DNA from: Streptomyces sp. Z26 | GTDB taxonomy: Bacteria; Actinomycetota; Actinomycetes; Streptomycetales; Streptomycetaceae | Direction of reading: 5' to 3' | Length of the DNA stretch: 64,000 nucleotides | Assembly (NCBI RefSeq): GCF_003665095.1 | Contig: NZ_RCHV01000002.1 | Span: 5,460,501-5,524,500, forward strand | Shown: one piece after another, positions 1 to 7,125 of the stretch | Layout of the letters: every line of letters begins with the position of its first letter | How positions within the stretch are numbered: position 1 is the first letter of the stretch | Position numbers and translations under genes: made by a program | Notes under the pieces: model-generated | What the model was told of the DNA's origin: nothing | Database searches by the model: none | Seen by the model: the letters and a program-made list of their open reading frames with translations, nothing else

Positions 1-530
1 TGCTCCAGCCGGGCGGCGATGTTCACCACCTCGCCGGAGACCAGGGCCTGCCGCGCGGCGGGGTCGATGCCCGCCACGACCTCGCCGGTGTTGACGCCGA
101 TGCGGACGGCGAGCCGTACGCCGTGCTCCCGTTCCAGGTCGGCGTTGAGCACGTCGAGGCCGGTGACCATGGCGTGGGCGGCGGCCAGGGCGCGGCGCGC
201 GTCGTCCTCGTGGCGCGCGGGTACGCCGAAGACGGCCATCACGGCGTCACCGATGAACTTCTCGACGGTGCCGCCGTGTTCCTCGATACGGGCGCGCATC
301 AGCGCGAAGTACCGCAGCGTGACGGTCCGCAGCGTCTCCGGGTCGAGCCGCCCGGACAGCGCGGTGGAGCCGACGAGGTCGCAGAAGACGACGGTCACCA
401 CACGGCGTTCCTCGACGGCCGCCGTGTCCGCCGCGGCCTCGCAGGCGGCGCCGCAGCGGGGGCAGAACGCGGCGCCGTCGGGCGGCGGTTCGGGGCAGCG
501 GGGGCACCGCACCGGGGCGGGGGCGGTCAT
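1..530 (-). CDS. Class III adenylate/guanylate cyclase domain protein with N-terminal zinc ribbon (3' end outside the window)
   Basis: The N-terminal ~176 residues are visible; the gene continues past the left edge. The start ATG (530-528) overlaps the stop of the upstream 69-aa gene by one base (TGATG). Residues ~8-35 carry paired Cys motifs (CPRC, FCPRCG), a double zinc ribbon. The class III cyclase domain begins near residue 45 with VVFCDLVGST, and a second metal-binding region contains FIGDAVMAVFG. In this family the two Asp residues bind the catalytic metals and the enzyme makes cAMP or cGMP from NTP. Proteins of this design often continue into AAA/TPR regions, which cannot be checked here. 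It is the last gene of the radical SAM cassette, so it may sense or signal for that cassette; this is inference. Confidence 0.88.
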   Translation of the reverse strand, partial: MTAPAPVRCPRCPEPPPDGAAFCPRCGAACEAAADTAAVEERRVVTVVFCDLVGSTALSGRLDPETLRTVTLRYFALMRARIEEHGGTVEKFIGDAVMAVFGVPARHEDDARRALAAAHAMVTGLDVLNADLEREHGVRLAVRIGVNTGEVVAGIDPAARQALVSGEVVNIAARLE

Positions 531-739
531 CAGAACAGCGCTCCGCCCGCGATCTCGCCGTGCGCCTGCACCTCGGGCTCGGCCGCGTCCAGGCGTTCCT
601 TGAGACCGAGCAGCAGCGTCAGTTCCTCGGCGCTCAGCCCCTGGAGCACCGCGCGCTGCTCGGGCGACAGGGAGTGCAGCGGGAAACCGGCGTCCTCCAG
701 CGCGTGGAGCGGGCCGAGGGCGTGCGCGTGGTCACTCAT
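530..739 (-). CDS. 69-aa small protein of a radical SAM cassette
   Basis: A 69-residue, acidic, Leu-rich protein with no Cys. Residues 8-35 (ALGPLHALEDAGFPLHSLS, then PEQRAVLQGLS) look helical and the C-terminus is Gly/Ala-rich, ending in GGALF. The start overlaps the end of the diiron-type gene by 8 nt and the stop overlaps the cyclase start, so it is translationally coupled in the middle of the cassette. Its size and position suit a RiPP-type precursor or an accessory/binding protein for the radical SAM enzyme. From memory it resembles short proteins annotated as 'aroma-sacti cluster domain'; this was not checked. Without Cys it cannot be a sactipeptide core by itself. Confidence 0.8.
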   Translation of the reverse strand: MSDHAHALGPLHALEDAGFPLHSLSPEQRAVLQGLSAEELTLLLGLKERLDAAEPEVQAHGEIAGGALF

Positions 740-1454
740 GGGGGGTCTCCTGAACGGTTGGGGCCTCGGCGATCCGGTCGAACAGCTCGGCGAGCGCGGT
801 GACCGTGTGCAGCGCGCTGACGGCGACCAGGGAGCGCTGGGCGGCGTCCAGCGGGAGCGTGCCGAGCAGCCGTGCCAGGTCGGCGCTGTGCCCGCCGTCG
901 AGATCGGCGTGCAGCCGTACGGTCTCGAACGCGGCGGGCGGCAGCCCCGTGCGCCGCGCCAGCAGCCCGGCGAGGCCGGGGGCGGGGGCGTTGCCCTCCA
1001 GCACGGTCACGTAGCCGAGGAGGGCCACGGGGTGGGCGTACTCGATCCAGTAGTGCTGCGCGCCGACGAGCGCGGCGACCGCCGGGGGCGGGGTGGAGCC
1101 GGTCAGTTCCCCGGGCGGCCAGCCGGCGGCCTCGGCGTCGGACAGCAGCCAGTCGTCGTGGCCGCGTTCCTCCTCGGCGTGCGCCCGCAGGTACGCGGCG
1201 AGGGGCGCCGCCACCGGGTCGCCGGTGCGTTCCCCGCAGCGGTCGGCGGCCCGTTCCAGCAGCGGGACGGAGGCGCGGATGACCTGGTGCATGGCGCGCA
1301 GGTAGTGCCGGTAGCGGCCGGTGAGGCCGTCGTCGTCGCGCCACACGCGGGCGGCGGCGGTGCGCAGCACGGGCCGTACGAGGGCGAGTTGGAGGCCGAG
1401 GGCGGTGGCGTCGGTGGGCTCGGGGGCCGTGGGGGTGTGCGTCGGAACACTCAT
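732..1454 (-). CDS. Haem-oxygenase-like diiron/iron redox protein (HDO, PqqC/TenA-like fold)
   Basis: A 240-aa all-helical protein. Putative metal ligands follow the haem-oxygenase-like diiron oxidase pattern: a Glu near residue 66 (VPLLERA), EEERGHDDW near residue 95, a central Glu in YWIEYAH, and a late LHADLDGGHS (HxxxDxxH). Known relatives perform oxidative chemistry on amino acids or peptides, such as C-C or N-N bond formation or decarboxylation. The ATG overlaps the radical SAM stop by 4 nt and has GGGAGG upstream. The pairing with a radical SAM enzyme and a short peptide-sized protein suggests a peptide or amino-acid substrate. Substrate and reaction are unknown. Confidence 0.82.
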   Translation of the reverse strand: MSVPTHTPTAPEPTDATALGLQLALVRPVLRTAAARVWRDDDGLTGRYRHYLRAMHQVIRASVPLLERAADRCGERTGDPVAAPLAAYLRAHAEEERGHDDWLLSDAEAAGWPPGELTGSTPPPAVAALVGAQHYWIEYAHPVALLGYVTVLEGNAPAPGLAGLLARRTGLPPAAFETVRLHADLDGGHSADLARLLGTLPLDAAQRSLVAVSALHTVTALAELFDRIAEAPTVQETPHE

Positions 1455-2590
1455 GCCGTGGCCTCCCGGGGGGCGCGTACGGCGCCGTCGCCGTCACGGC
1501 CACCGCCGCCGAGCAGCACCAGCGGCGCGTACGGGGCGCTGCCGTACCGCCGCAGCAGCACCGCCGCCCCCGCCTCGCGCTGGAGCCGCGCGCCGAGGGC
1601 GTCCACGGCCCCGGCCGCCGGGCGGGAGCCGGTCCGTACGGCGGCGGCCAGGTCGTCCCCGGCCAGACCGCGGCAGTCCGCGCACGAGGTGGTGCCGGAG
1701 GTGCGCAGGGCGCGCAGCACGGGGGAGTCCTGGCAGCGCCGCCGTACGTCCGGCCAGCCGTCCTCGGCGACGTGCCCGAGGCGCAGGTGCTCCGGTACGG
1801 GGCGGGTGTCGACCACGCGCTGGTTGCAGCAGGCGACCACCGTGCCGTCGAAGGCGACGACCGGCCAGGCGGCCATGGCGCAGGGCGAGGGCGCGGCGTC
1901 GGCCGCCGGAGTCCCGTCCGCCGCCGGAACGCCGTCCGCCGAAGTCCCGTCCCTCGTACCGCCGTTCAGCCCGCCGACGTTCGACACGGTGCCCGCGCCC
2001 GCCCAGGCGGCCGCCCGTCCAACGGGCCGCACGTGGTTCACGAGCATGGCCACCCGGTCCGCGAACTCGGCGCGCACGGCCGCCGTGATTTCCGCCAGAT
2101 AGGGGTCGTCCACGGAATTCCCCGTGAGATGGAAACTCACGTCGATTCCGCTGTCCTCGAGGATGTGTACGGCGCGGAAAACATCGGCCCGCGGTATTTC
2201 CCGTTCGTGGAAGACGTCGAGGCTCGCGGAGAAATGCGCGACGTGCCGCAACGCCCGTAGGACGCGGTCGGGGACCCGGCCCCCGGACGCGAAGAACATG
2301 CCGCTGAGCACCGCCGTACGCGTCCCGGCCGCCGTCGCGCGCTCCGCGAGGTCGGCCACGAGGGCGGGCAGCAGCAGCGGCTCGCCGCCGGTGAGCATCA
2401 GGACGTCCGGGCGGTCCGCGGGCGTGAAGCCGCCGACGAAGCGGCGCAGCGCGGCGGCCGGGGTGTCCTCGCCGCGCGGCCCGGACGAGGTGGAGCAGTG
2501 TGCGCAGCTCAGCGGGCAGCGCCGGGTGAGCGTGGCGAGCAGCCCGGCGGCCGGAACCGGCCGCCGTTCGATGATCTCCGCCAGCCGCAT
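1451..2590 (-). CDS. Radical SAM protein with C-terminal Cys-rich (SPASM-like) segment
   Basis: About 379 aa. The radical SAM cluster motif CPLSCAHC (CxxxCxxC) lies at residues ~26-33 and the SAM-binding motif MLTGGEPLL at ~67. The C-terminal third has further cysteines (CAMAAW, VACCNQR, RRCQDS, CADCRG), as in SPASM/twitch-type enzymes that carry auxiliary FeS clusters. Residues ~205-240 form a Gly/Ala/Asp-rich low-complexity insert. The ATG at 2590 is preceded by GGAGGTGA at ideal spacing; a TTG four codons upstream is open but would place that site inside the gene. It is first in the cassette, divergent from the SARP regulator. A maturase for the 69-aa protein or another peptide is plausible but unproven. 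Confidence 0.88.
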   Translation of the reverse strand: MRLAEIIERRPVPAAGLLATLTRRCPLSCAHCSTSSGPRGEDTPAAALRRFVGGFTPADRPDVLMLTGGEPLLLPALVADLAERATAAGTRTAVLSGMFFASGGRVPDRVLRALRHVAHFSASLDVFHEREIPRADVFRAVHILEDSGIDVSFHLTGNSVDDPYLAEITAAVRAEFADRVAMLVNHVRPVGRAAAWAGAGTVSNVGGLNGGTRDGTSADGVPAADGTPAADAAPSPCAMAAWPVVAFDGTVVACCNQRVVDTRPVPEHLRLGHVAEDGWPDVRRRCQDSPVLRALRTSGTTSCADCRGLAGDDLAAAVRTGSRPAAGAVDALGARLQREAGAAVLLRRYGSAPYAPLVLLGGGGRDGDGAVRAPREATA

Positions 2591-3042
2591 CGTCACCTCC
2601 AACGGTCGCCTGGGCGTGCGGCGTCAGGGTGTGCGGCGCCGGTTCGGTCGCGGTTCGCGTCCGGTTCGGGGGCGGTACGCCGACGCCACGCGGCCCGCTC
2701 GCGAACCCCGGGTACGGCGTCCGCGCTCCGTGCTCCGGGGCTGCGGGACGCGCGTAGAGCCCGAACTGCGGGGCGTTACGGGAGGTTTTGCCGCTCCCTG
2801 CGACCTTTCTCCAGGTGGGTACGTTGCTGCATGCACCTTGAGCCACCCCCGCGCCCGTAGCTCCCCAACGGCCGTGTGGGCATGCTGTGAAGACCCAAGG
2901 AATTCCCCGGAATTTCCAGAGTATTCAGGGCACCTTCGTGGACCCGCTCGGGTCTCGACCGCTCATCGGAGGCTCTCGTGCACAGATATCCCGCTCCCGC
3001 CCGCCATGCCGACGACACCGGCTGGGGAAAGGGCTGAGGGAA
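2591..3042. promoter_or_regulatory. Divergent intergenic region between the radical SAM cassette and the SARP gene
   Basis: This 452-bp gap should hold both promoters. The right part is less GC-rich and contains GGAATTCC at 2899-2906 and GGAATTTCC at 2909-2917, so the hexamer GGAATT repeats with a 10-nt period. SARP regulators usually bind short direct repeats spaced about 11 nt apart, so this is only a weak candidate box. No convincing coding sequence was found. A frame open from 2887 into the SARP gene is better explained by initiation at 3043. Confidence 0.4.
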
Positions 3043-4998
3043 ATGGCCGGCACTTTCACGGAGAGCCGTACGCGGGAAGCGTTTCCGGAAAGTCCCCGGG
3101 AGCCGGACGGTGTCCCCGCCGACGCGACGTCCGCCCTCCTCCGGCTCGACCTCCTCGGCCCCCTGCGGGCGGCCCGGGGCGGACTGCCCCTGCCGCTCGG
3201 CCCGTTGAAGCAACGCCTCGTCCTGGCGGCCCTGCTCACCCGCCCCAACGCGCCGGTCTCCCTGGAGGAGTTGACCGACGCCGTGTGGCCGGACGACCCG
3301 CCGCGCACCGCGCGCAAGAACCTCCAGGTGTACGTGTCGACGCTGCGCCGCGTGCTCGACCCGCGCGACCTCGGCCGCCTGCATCACGGCCCCGGCGGCT
3401 ACGTCCTGCACCTCACCGCCGACGAGTGCGACTCCCTCCGCTTCGACGAGCTGGCCCGCCGCGGCGACGCCGAGCTGCGCGCCGGGGCGCCCTGCCCCGC
3501 CGCCCGGCTCTACCGCGAGGCCCTCGACCTGTGGCGGCACGACCCGCTGTGCGACCTCGCCGCCCGCGCCGAGGTGCTGCGCGACGCCGTCGCCCGACTG
3601 CACTCCCGGCGCCTGGCCGTCTACGAGGCGTGGGCCGAGGCGCAGTTGGAGACCGGCGAGCCCGCCCCGGTCGCCGAGAGCGTCGGGGAGATGGTCGCCC
3701 GCCACCCGCTGCGCGAACGCCTCCGCTCCGCCCAACTCCTCGCCCTGCACCGGGTGGGCCGCCGTACGGAGGCGCTGGCCGCGTACGACGACTGCCGTCA
3801 GCAGCTCTCCCGCGAGCTGGGCCTGGAACCGGGCGCCGCCCTCCAGCGCGCCTACCGCTCCCTGCTGGAGGACGAGGCCGCGCCCCGTACCCGCGGCGCC
3901 CCCGCCGGGCCCCGGCTGCTGCCGCCGCCGCTCGCGGACTTCACCGGCCGCGACCGCGAGACGGAGGAGGTCGCCGCGCGCCTCGGCCGCGAGGGCGGGC
4001 CGCCGGTGCTGCTGACCGGTCCGGCGGGGGTCGGCAAGACGGCCCTGGCGGTACGGGTCGCGCACCGCGTCGCCGCCCACTACCCCGACGGTGTGGTCGC
4101 CGCCCGGCTGTGCGCCGAGGACGGCACCGCCCGCCCGTGGGCGTCGGTGCTGGCGGAGCTGGCCCGCGCCCTCGGCTGCCCCGAGCGGCTGCCCGCCGAC
4201 CGGGAGGAGGCGGCGACCGTCTGGCGCTCCTGGCTGTCCGGGCGCCGGATCCTGCTGCTCCTCGACGACGCGCCAGACGCCGCCGCGCTCGCCCCGCTGC
4301 TGCCGCCCGCGGGCACCGCCGCCGCACTGGTCACCTCGCGTGGTCGGCTGCCCTGTCTGGAGCCCGCCGACCGGACCGAACTCCCGCCGCTCACCGCCGA
4401 GGAGGCCCGCGCGCTGCTCGCCCGGATCGTCGGCCGGGACCGGGTGGAGGCCGAACCGGCCGCCGCCGCGCGGATCGCCGCCGCCGCCGGGCTGCTCCCG
4501 TTCGCGCTGCGGGCGGGCGCCAACCGGCTGTCCGTACTGCGGCACATGCCGCTCGGCCGCTACGCCGACCGGCTGGAGCAACCGGCCGAGGCGCTCGACG
4601 AGTTGGCGTCCGGCGGCCTCGGCGTACGGTCCCGGCTGGCGAGCAGCTGGCACCGGCTGCCCGCGCCCGCCCGCGCGACGCTGTACGGCCTGGCGGCGCT
4701 GCCGGGGCGCGCGTTCACCCTGCTGGATGCCGCCCGCGCGCTGGGGCTGGACCCGCGCGGCGCGCAGCGCGCCCTGGAGGAGCTGATCGACGTCGGCGTG
4801 CTCGCCGCGCCCGACCTGCCGGAGTACGCCGCGTCGGTACCGGCGGAGTACGCCGTGCCCGAACCGGAGGTGGTCGCGCACGCGGCCGGGCCGTGGCCGG
4901 GCCGTCCCGAGGAGTCCGACCACTACGAACTGCCCTGGCTCACCCTGCTGTTCGCCCGCGAGCAGGCGGCCGCACGGGGCGCCCCGTGCCCGGCGTAG
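3043..4998 (+). CDS. SARP-family (AfsR/DnrI type) regulator with NB-ARC ATPase domain
   Basis: About 651 aa. Order: winged-helix Trans_reg_C DNA-binding domain (residues ~28-100, LRLDLLGPLRA to GGYVLHL), bacterial transcriptional activation domain (~108-255), then an NB-ARC/AAA module with Walker A GPAGVGKT at ~326 and Walker B ILLLLDDAP near 400. It lacks the long TPR tail of full-length AfsR. SARPs activate antibiotic and RiPP clusters by recruiting RNA polymerase at direct repeats. The ATG at 3043 has GAGGG upstream; an in-frame upstream extension to 2887 reads like non-coding sequence. It is divergent from the radical SAM cassette, so that cassette is the natural first target. Confidence 0.9.
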   Translation: MAGTFTESRTREAFPESPREPDGVPADATSALLRLDLLGPLRAARGGLPLPLGPLKQRLVLAALLTRPNAPVSLEELTDAVWPDDPPRTARKNLQVYVSTLRRVLDPRDLGRLHHGPGGYVLHLTADECDSLRFDELARRGDAELRAGAPCPAARLYREALDLWRHDPLCDLAARAEVLRDAVARLHSRRLAVYEAWAEAQLETGEPAPVAESVGEMVARHPLRERLRSAQLLALHRVGRRTEALAAYDDCRQQLSRELGLEPGAALQRAYRSLLEDEAAPRTRGAPAGPRLLPPPLADFTGRDRETEEVAARLGREGGPPVLLTGPAGVGKTALAVRVAHRVAAHYPDGVVAARLCAEDGTARPWASVLAELARALGCPERLPADREEAATVWRSWLSGRRILLLLDDAPDAAALAPLLPPAGTAAALVTSRGRLPCLEPADRTELPPLTAEEARALLARIVGRDRVEAEPAAAARIAAAAGLLPFALRAGANRLSVLRHMPLGRYADRLEQPAEALDELASGGLGVRSRLASSWHRLPAPARATLYGLAALPGRAFTLLDAARALGLDPRGAQRALEELIDVGVLAAPDLPEYAASVPAEYAVPEPEVVAHAAGPWPGRPEESDHYELPWLTLLFAREQAAARGAPCPA

Positions 4999-5036
4999 CC
5001 GCCCCCCGCGGCACCGGCCCGCCCCCGGCGGCGCCG

Positions 5037-5061
5037 ACGGCCCGGCCCCGTGCCGGGCCGT
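5037..5061. terminator. Hairpin terminator between convergent SARP and LuxR genes
   Basis: A perfect 10-bp stem (ACGGCCCGGC / GCCGGGCCGT) with a 5-nt loop lies in the 62-bp gap between the 3' ends of two convergent genes and just touches the LuxR-type stop codon. There is no T-run, as is common in Streptomyces. It could serve both strands. Confidence 0.65.
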
Positions 5062-6137
5062 CAGCCGCCGGGCTGGGCGGGGGCGGGGCCGGAGGACTCC
5101 ACCCGGGCCAGGTACCCGGCCTGGAAGCGGCTGGCCGCGCCGAGCTGCTCCATGATCTCCGCGATGTGCTTGCGGCAGGTGCGCAGCGACATCCCCAGCC
5201 GCCGGGCGACCATCTCGTCCTTCATGCCCTCAGCGAGCAGCCGTACGATCGCCTGCTTCACCTCGTCCCGTACCGGGCTCTCCGTCCACGCCGGGTGGTA
5301 CGGCTCCGCGAGCGACCAGGCGTGGTCGAAGGTCGCGCACAGGTACGCGACCGTGGACGGGTCCTGGATCACGACGGCCGCGTCCGGGTCGTCCTGGTGC
5401 GGTATGAGCACGGTCTCGCCGTCGAACGCGACCATCCGGCCGAAGAGTTCGCTGAGCGTCCTGATCTCCGCGCCCTCGTCGGTCATCCGGCGCGCGTACT
5501 CCTGCGTCGGCAGGTGGTAGCGGGCGGTGTGCTGGTAGAGGGTGCGCATCCGCACGCCGCGCCGCAGCATGTCCCGGTCGCGGATGTACGCCTGCTCCAG
5601 CAGCGCGGGGGAGCGACCGCCGCCGGGGTGGCAGGTGCGGACCTCCTGGGCGCACCGGATGGTCGCCTCGGTGATCATGCCGACGACGGTCTGGAGGTCG
5701 GTGACCACCGTCAGCGGGGTACGCCCCTGCCGCCGCCGCTGGCCCTCCGCGTAGAACGGGGTGAGCAGGGCGAGTTCGCCGCGCAGCCGGTCGATCTCGG
5801 CGAGCTGGCGCCGCAGCGCGGCCTCCTGCGGCGCGACCAGCGCGGCGATCGCCGCGTCCGGCGCGACCGGCACCAGCAGGTCGGGGTCGTCGGGCAGGCG
5901 GCGCAGGAGCAGCAGGCCGGTGAGCGTCGTCACCGCCGACGCCGTACGCGCCTCCGGCAGGCCCAGCGCCTCCCCGAGCGTGCGTGCCGCGCACACGCCG
6001 TGGTCGCTCACCCAGCGGAAGACGCGGACGGCGTCCTCGGACAGCTGCGCGACGGCCGTCGGGCCACCCCCGGTCACCGTCGGCCGTTCCCCCCGTTCCG
6101 GGTCCGGCGGCGGTCCGTTCTCCCCGTCACCGCTCAT
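5061..6137 (-). CDS. LuxR-type transcriptional regulator with N-terminal TrmB-like winged helix
   Basis: About 358 aa. The N-terminus (LSEDAVRVFRWVSDHGV and following) resembles a TrmB-like winged helix, the middle is a predicted effector region (residues ~150-270), and the C-terminus is a LuxR HTH (EGMKDEMVARRLGMSLRTCRKHI). No receiver domain is present. Start choice: ATG at 6137 with GAGGGGG upstream; a GTG at 6197 with GGGAG upstream would add 20 residues and is also possible. A perfect palindrome at 6217-6229 lies between this gene and the divergent 63-aa peptide gene, suggesting autoregulation and control of the peptide. The ligand is unknown. Confidence 0.85.
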   Translation of the reverse strand: MSGDGENGPPPDPERGERPTVTGGGPTAVAQLSEDAVRVFRWVSDHGVCAARTLGEALGLPEARTASAVTTLTGLLLLRRLPDDPDLLVPVAPDAAIAALVAPQEAALRRQLAEIDRLRGELALLTPFYAEGQRRRQGRTPLTVVTDLQTVVGMITEATIRCAQEVRTCHPGGGRSPALLEQAYIRDRDMLRRGVRMRTLYQHTARYHLPTQEYARRMTDEGAEIRTLSELFGRMVAFDGETVLIPHQDDPDAAVVIQDPSTVAYLCATFDHAWSLAEPYHPAWTESPVRDEVKQAIVRLLAEGMKDEMVARRLGMSLRTCRKHIAEIMEQLGAASRFQAGYLARVESSGPAPAQPGG

Positions 6138-6216
6138 CCGGCCCCCTCGTCTCCCTCGACCGCTCGTCCCTGTCGGACACTCGTCCCTGTCGGTCACGCC
6201 TCATCTCCCGCACTGG

Positions 6217-6229
6217 TGAACATTGTTCA
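6217..6229. promoter_or_regulatory. Palindrome TGAACATTGTTCA, candidate operator
   Basis: A 13-bp inverted repeat (TGAAC-ATT-GTTCA) sits in a locally AT-richer stretch between the LuxR-type gene and the 63-aa peptide gene, 44 bp before the peptide GTG. Its position suits a binding site for the neighbouring regulator. Confidence 0.5.
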
Positions 6230-6272
6230 GTCGCACGGTGGAGTTCCCCATCCGCTCCCAGAAGGATTCATC

Positions 6273-6464
6273 GTGAAACCAATCACAGACGCGCTCTGCG
6301 AGCTCCGGGACCTCCTCGCGCGTCTCGCGGGTGCCCCCTTCCGGCCCGAGCGGTACGCCCCGGGCGACGACGGGACGTACGCGCGGGAGGTGCTCAACCA
6401 GCCGCCCCGACCCGTACGCGCCGTCGAGGACGGTGCCCCGCGCGCGCCCACCCCGCACTGGTGA
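6273..6464 (+). CDS. 63-aa peptide of unknown function, divergent from the LuxR-type regulator
   Basis: It starts at GTG 6273; the preceding GAAGGA gives a good ribosome-binding site. The first half is a short amphipathic helix (ITDALCELRDLLARLAG), followed by a charged and Pro-rich half ending in PTPHW. There is no signal peptide and one Cys. A leader-like helix, a Pro-rich tail and an aromatic C-terminus recall a RiPP precursor or signalling peptide, but no modification enzyme is adjacent. The nearest ones are the radical SAM cassette 4 kb away. A strong hairpin immediately follows the stop, supporting a one-gene transcript. Confidence 0.6.
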   Translation: MKPITDALCELRDLLARLAGAPFRPERYAPGDDGTYAREVLNQPPRPVRAVEDGAPRAPTPHW

Positions 6465-6488
6465 GCGGTGCCGCCGGGGCGGCACCGC
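6465..6488. terminator. Hairpin after the 63-aa peptide gene
   Basis: GCGGTGCCGCC and GGCGGCACCGC form an 11-bp inverted repeat starting one base after the peptide stop codon and 20 bp before the end of the convergent MarR gene. A bidirectional terminator is likely. Confidence 0.65.
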
Positions 6489-6507
6489 CGGGCCGTCGGA
6501 GGGGCCG

Positions 6508-7029
6508 TCAGGTGGGCGGGAGGCGTTCGCGGTCGAGGTTGTCGTTGAGTTCCGCCAGGAAGCGCAGCACGGTGCGGAGTTCGTCCGCCGTGAAGCGCGC
6601 CCGGGCCGCGTCGGTGTGCGTGGCGAGCGGGCGGAACGAGTCCCGGGCGACGGCGCGTCCGGCGGGCGCGTAGTGCAGGTGCACGACACGGCCGTCGGCG
6701 GGGTCCCGTACGCGCCGGATGTGCCCGGAGTCCTCCAGCCGCCGGAGGCAGGCGCTGACGGCGCCGGAGGTGAGGTTGAGGTGTTCGCGCAGCCTGCCGG
6801 GGGTGAGCGGGCCGCCCCGGCCGTCGCCGTCGAGGACGGCGACGAGCGCCTGCACGTCGGTGTGGTGCAGCCCCTGGGTGTGCGCGAACTCCTGGGCGAC
6901 GCGGTTGAACGAGGCGTTCAGGCGGCGCAGTTGGACGGCGAACGCGTACAGGTCGGTGGGCGCGTCCGGGTCCTGTCCGGCGGCCGCGCGGGAGGGGGCG
7001 GGCGCCGGTTCGTCTGGGGGTGTCTCCAC
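6508..7029 (-). CDS. MarR-family transcriptional regulator
   Basis: About 173 aa with the winged-helix MarR core (residues ~30-160): LHHTDVQALVAVLDGDG, then LREHLNLTSGAVSACLRRLE as recognition helix, and the wing HIRRVRDPADGR. The start is GTG at 7029, 18 bp from a perfect 15-bp palindrome. It is divergent from an MMPL transporter, the classic layout in which a MarR repressor controls an exporter and itself. The ligand is unknown; it may be a lipophilic or toxic compound carried by the transporter. Confidence 0.88.
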   Translation of the reverse strand: METPPDEPAPAPSRAAAGQDPDAPTDLYAFAVQLRRLNASFNRVAQEFAHTQGLHHTDVQALVAVLDGDGRGGPLTPGRLREHLNLTSGAVSACLRRLEDSGHIRRVRDPADGRVVHLHYAPAGRAVARDSFRPLATHTDAARARFTADELRTVLRFLAELNDNLDRERLPPT

Positions 7030-7046
7030 GTGCCCAGGATAATATC

Positions 7047-7061
7047 TCTCAATGATTGAGA
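7047..7061. promoter_or_regulatory. Perfect MarR-type operator TCTCAATGATTGAGA
   Basis: A 15-bp perfect palindrome (7-bp arms, one central base) lies in the 96-bp gap between the divergent MarR and MMPL genes, within the only AT-rich patch nearby (7039-7070). Site size and position fit a MarR dimer that represses both genes. Confidence 0.75.
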
Positions 7062-7125
7062 TACCTTGGTGGTGGCGGGGACCCGCTCCGCCGGGCCACC
7101 GCCCCCGCAGGCACCGAGGACGACC

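Noticed and set aside
530..739. Calling the 69-aa protein a sactipeptide precursor
   Set aside because: It has no Cys, so sactionine cross-links are impossible; a precursor role of another kind remains only a possibility.
2124..6464. A 1446-codon open frame on the plus strand spanning the radical SAM antisense, SARP and LuxR regions
   Set aside because: It is a shadow frame typical of very GC-rich DNA, with low-complexity Arg/Pro/Ala content and no domain; real genes on both strands occupy the region.
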